In this document: positions 62,146 through 64,000 of the stretch, in pieces
How the letters are laid out: every line of letters starts with the position of its first letter
Numbering within the stretch: the first letter of the stretch is position 1
Assembly: GCA_002722255.1 (NCBI GenBank)
Contig: PBLD01000010.1
Coordinates: 62,001 to 126,000 of the forward strand
Direction: 5' to 3'
Length of the DNA: 64,000 nt
From: Winogradskyella sp.
GTDB lineage: Bacteria > Bacteroidota > Bacteroidia > Flavobacteriales > Flavobacteriaceae
Made by a program: the position numbers and the translations under genes
Notes under the pieces: model-generated
The model's input: the letters and a program-made list of their open reading frames with translations, nothing else
Told to the model about the DNA's origin: nothing
Database searches by the model: none

Positions 62146-64000
62146 ATGGAGAATCAATTTAATAGTAACTTTTTTGGTGAGGAGGATAAAATTGACGTAA
62201 AACAAATTGTGAGGCAATATCTAAGCCACTGGCCTTGGTTTGTAATTGCAGTAGTCATTTCAATGTTAAGTGCGTACATCTATTTAAGATATGCACCACG
62301 CATTTTTGAAACCTATTCCAAAATAAAAGTATTAGATGAATCTGAAGGTTTAGAGCTGCCTACATCTGCATTTGTATTTAATAGAAGTAACATCAATCTA
62401 GAGAATGAGATAGAAATCATAAGCTCATACCTGATTATGGAAAGAGTTGTTAGAGAGCTCAATCTAAATACTGTATTTTATGAAGAAGGTACAATACAGA
62501 CCAAACAAATAGAATCGCTGCCATTAGCCTATAACCAAATCATCAAACCAGATAGTATATCAAAAACCTTATCTTATAAAATACAGGTAACAGACAAAGG
62601 TTTTCAGGTCACAAACATAGATACGGACAGGGTTCTTAAATTTAAAGGACATTCCACATACACACAGAATCATAATTTACCATTTAACGTAAAATTAAAT
62701 GACCAGATTCCGTTAAGTGACATCGTAGATACTGCATACAATATTGTGTTTACAACAGTAAAAGAAGCTACCTTGTCTTTAAAAAATAGAATAGTAGTAG
62801 AGGCTGTTGGAGACCGAAGCGATATTTTAAAACTATCAATAAAAGGTGAAAGTAAAGAACTGTCGGAAAAAACCCTAAATACCTTAACTACAGTTTTTAA
62901 TAATGATGGTATTAAAGATAGACAGCTCGTTTCTGAACGTACTGTGGACTTTATAGATAATAGGTTTCATTTTTTGGCAGAAGAACTAGACTCTATAGAA
63001 ATTGACAGGCAAGAGTTTAAACAAGATAATAGAATTGTAGATATTCAAACTGATGCACAAATAGGGATTGAGCAACGCACCAAATCTGAAGAGGAAGTCT
63101 TTGCTTTAGAAAATCAGTTAGAACTTTCAAAGTTGCTGACAAACTCACTAACAAACCAAACCGAATCAGACTTGTTACCAGCAAATATTGGTATAGAAAA
63201 CGTTAGTATTAACGAGCTTATTTCAGATTATAATACAGCGGTAATCAATAGAGATAAGTTAGTTAGAAGTGGTGGTGAAAATAACCCGATGGTACAATTG
63301 GCTATAGCAGAAGTACAGAATTTAAAATCGAGTATTGATAGGTCATTAAAAGCATATTCAGCTCAAGTAACGGCATCACTAAATCAGCTGAAAACCAAAA
63401 ACAGAAGATTGGCCGGAAGAGTGTCTCAAATACCTGAGCAAGAGCGCTTATTTAAAGCTATAGATCGTCAACAAAAAATAAAGGAGAGTCTTTATCTTTT
63501 ATTGCTTCAAAAACGTGAAGAAGCTGCTATTAATTTAGCCATTACAGAACCATCAATTAAGGAGGTTGAACTTGCGCTTTCTAGTATGAGACCAATATCA
63601 CCAAAGCCTACTATAGTCTATGCAGGTGCTTTGTTAGCAGGTTTACTAATACCATTTGGGGTGTTGTATCTCATTTTTATGTTAGATACCAAATTGCATA
63701 GCAAAGATGATATTGCCGAAGTGACCACCCAAATTCCAGTAATTGGTGAGATACCAGATTTAAGGAAGAAAAAAAATATCATTTTTAATGATCCTAATGA
63801 TCGATCTCCTTTAGCAGAATCATTTAGAATTTTAAGCTCTAACGTAGATTATGTTCTGCCAGTTAAGGAAGGTGAAAAGGGAAAAATAATCTATTGTACG
63901 TCTACAATTAAGGGTGAAGGTAAAACCTATGTGAGTCTTAATTTATCACTTGCACTCTCTAGTATTAATAAAAAGGTATTACTCATTGGTGCTGACTTAA
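62146..64000 (+). CDS. wzc: Polysaccharide co-polymerase / BY-type tyrosine kinase Wzc, 3' end outside window
   Basis: An open frame from ATG 62146 to the window end, 618 codons so far and without a stop. The N terminus has a helix at about residues 27-46 (WPWFVIAVVISMLSAYIYLR) that begins the Wzz domain, then a long periplasmic region with coiled coil (about 260-430), and a second helix near KPTIVYAGALLAGLLIPFGV (about 487-506). The cytoplasmic kinase begins near residue 550; Walker A is STIKGEGKTYVSLN with Lys593, and LLIGADL just before the edge is the Walker A' start. It would set chain length and drive export with Wza. The Tyr-rich tail lies outside the window. Confidence 0.93.
   Translation, partial: MENQFNSNFFGEEDKIDVKQIVRQYLSHWPWFVIAVVISMLSAYIYLRYAPRIFETYSKIKVLDESEGLELPTSAFVFNRSNINLENEIEIISSYLIMERVVRELNLNTVFYEEGTIQTKQIESLPLAYNQIIKPDSISKTLSYKIQVTDKGFQVTNIDTDRVLKFKGHSTYTQNHNLPFNVKLNDQIPLSDIVDTAYNIVFTTVKEATLSLKNRIVVEAVGDRSDILKLSIKGESKELSEKTLNTLTTVFNNDGIKDRQLVSERTVDFIDNRFHFLAEELDSIEIDRQEFKQDNRIVDIQTDAQIGIEQRTKSEEEVFALENQLELSKLLTNSLTNQTESDLLPANIGIENVSINELISDYNTAVINRDKLVRSGGENNPMVQLAIAEVQNLKSSIDRSLKAYSAQVTASLNQLKTKNRRLAGRVSQIPEQERLFKAIDRQQKIKESLYLLLLQKREEAAINLAITEPSIKEVELALSSMRPISPKPTIVYAGALLAGLLIPFGVLYLIFMLDTKLHSKDDIAEVTTQIPVIGEIPDLRKKKNIIFNDPNDRSPLAESFRILSSNVDYVLPVKEGEKGKIIYCTSTIKGEGKTYVSLNLSLALSSINKKVLLIGADL

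Overview
The window reads as chromosome of a member of the Bacteroidota, most likely a marine Flavobacteriaceae. The evidence is low GC, two proteins ending in type IX secretion (T9SS) type A sorting domains, promoters of the TTTG-N18/19-TAnnTTTG type, a flavobacterial FtsZ with a very long acidic tail, paired POT peptide transporters beside a dipeptidyl peptidase IV, and lipid A synthesis (lpxB). I cannot name the genus from sequence alone.

Layout. (1) 0-5.7 kb, peptide use: the 3' end of a DPP IV-type peptidase, two tandem POT transporters with large hydrophilic insertions, and a thioredoxin-like lipoprotein or exported protein. (2) 5.8-14.0 kb, all on the minus strand: comEC, a di-heme cytochrome c peroxidase plus PhoX-like lipoprotein pair, and the surE / small membrane protein / lpxB / C40 peptidase operon. 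(3) 14.2-18.9 kb: a tail-specific protease, an orphan Dpp/Opp-type permease, engB and an alpha/beta hydrolase. (4) 19.1-34.6 kb: a complete-looking dcw cell wall and division cluster, mraZ-rsmH-ftsL-ftsI-murE-mraY-murD-ftsW-murG-murC-ftsQ-ftsA-ftsZ, preceded by a three-repeat 10-bp-period MraZ box; murF and ddl are absent. (5) 34.7-37.6 kb: yqeY, tRNA-Arg(TCG), a triplicated approx. 108-bp repeat, an MtfA-like metallopeptidase and UDP-glucuronate decarboxylase. (6) 37.7-46.4 kb, minus strand: an outer-membrane protein, a three-gene cassette (56-residue precursor-like peptide, HPr-kinase-like protein with a PqqD-like N terminus, nucleotidyltransferase), and two paralogous T9SS cargo proteins. 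(7) 46.8-64 kb: an HU-like protein, 2 kb of dense palindromic repeats, then a polysaccharide locus (flippase, three sulfotransferase-like proteins, three glycosyltransferases, polymerase, WecB, WecA-like initiator, Wza, Wzc).

How the genes fit together. The dcw genes form one closely packed, co-directional unit with 1-26-nt overlaps or short gaps, expected to be auto-controlled by MraZ. The polysaccharide genes form a Wzx/Wzy-type pathway whose product is probably sulfated: the WecA-like enzyme would load the first sugar on undecaprenyl phosphate, glycosyltransferases extend it, Wzx flips it, the polymerase joins units and Wza/Wzc export it. UDP-glucuronate decarboxylase could feed it UDP-xylose.

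The best candidate for an undescribed system is the peptide / HPr-kinase-like / nucleotidyltransferase cassette at 38.3-40.7 kb, which resembles a stripped-down peptide-modification (RiPP) locus without the usual cyclase or protease. The short peptide gene in it is easily missed. Also notable are the modular repeat fields at 47.2-49.0 and 58.1-58.9 kb, which include exact 22-bp and 11-bp period tandem arrays, and the remnant of a cytidylyltransferase gene at the edge of the polysaccharide locus.
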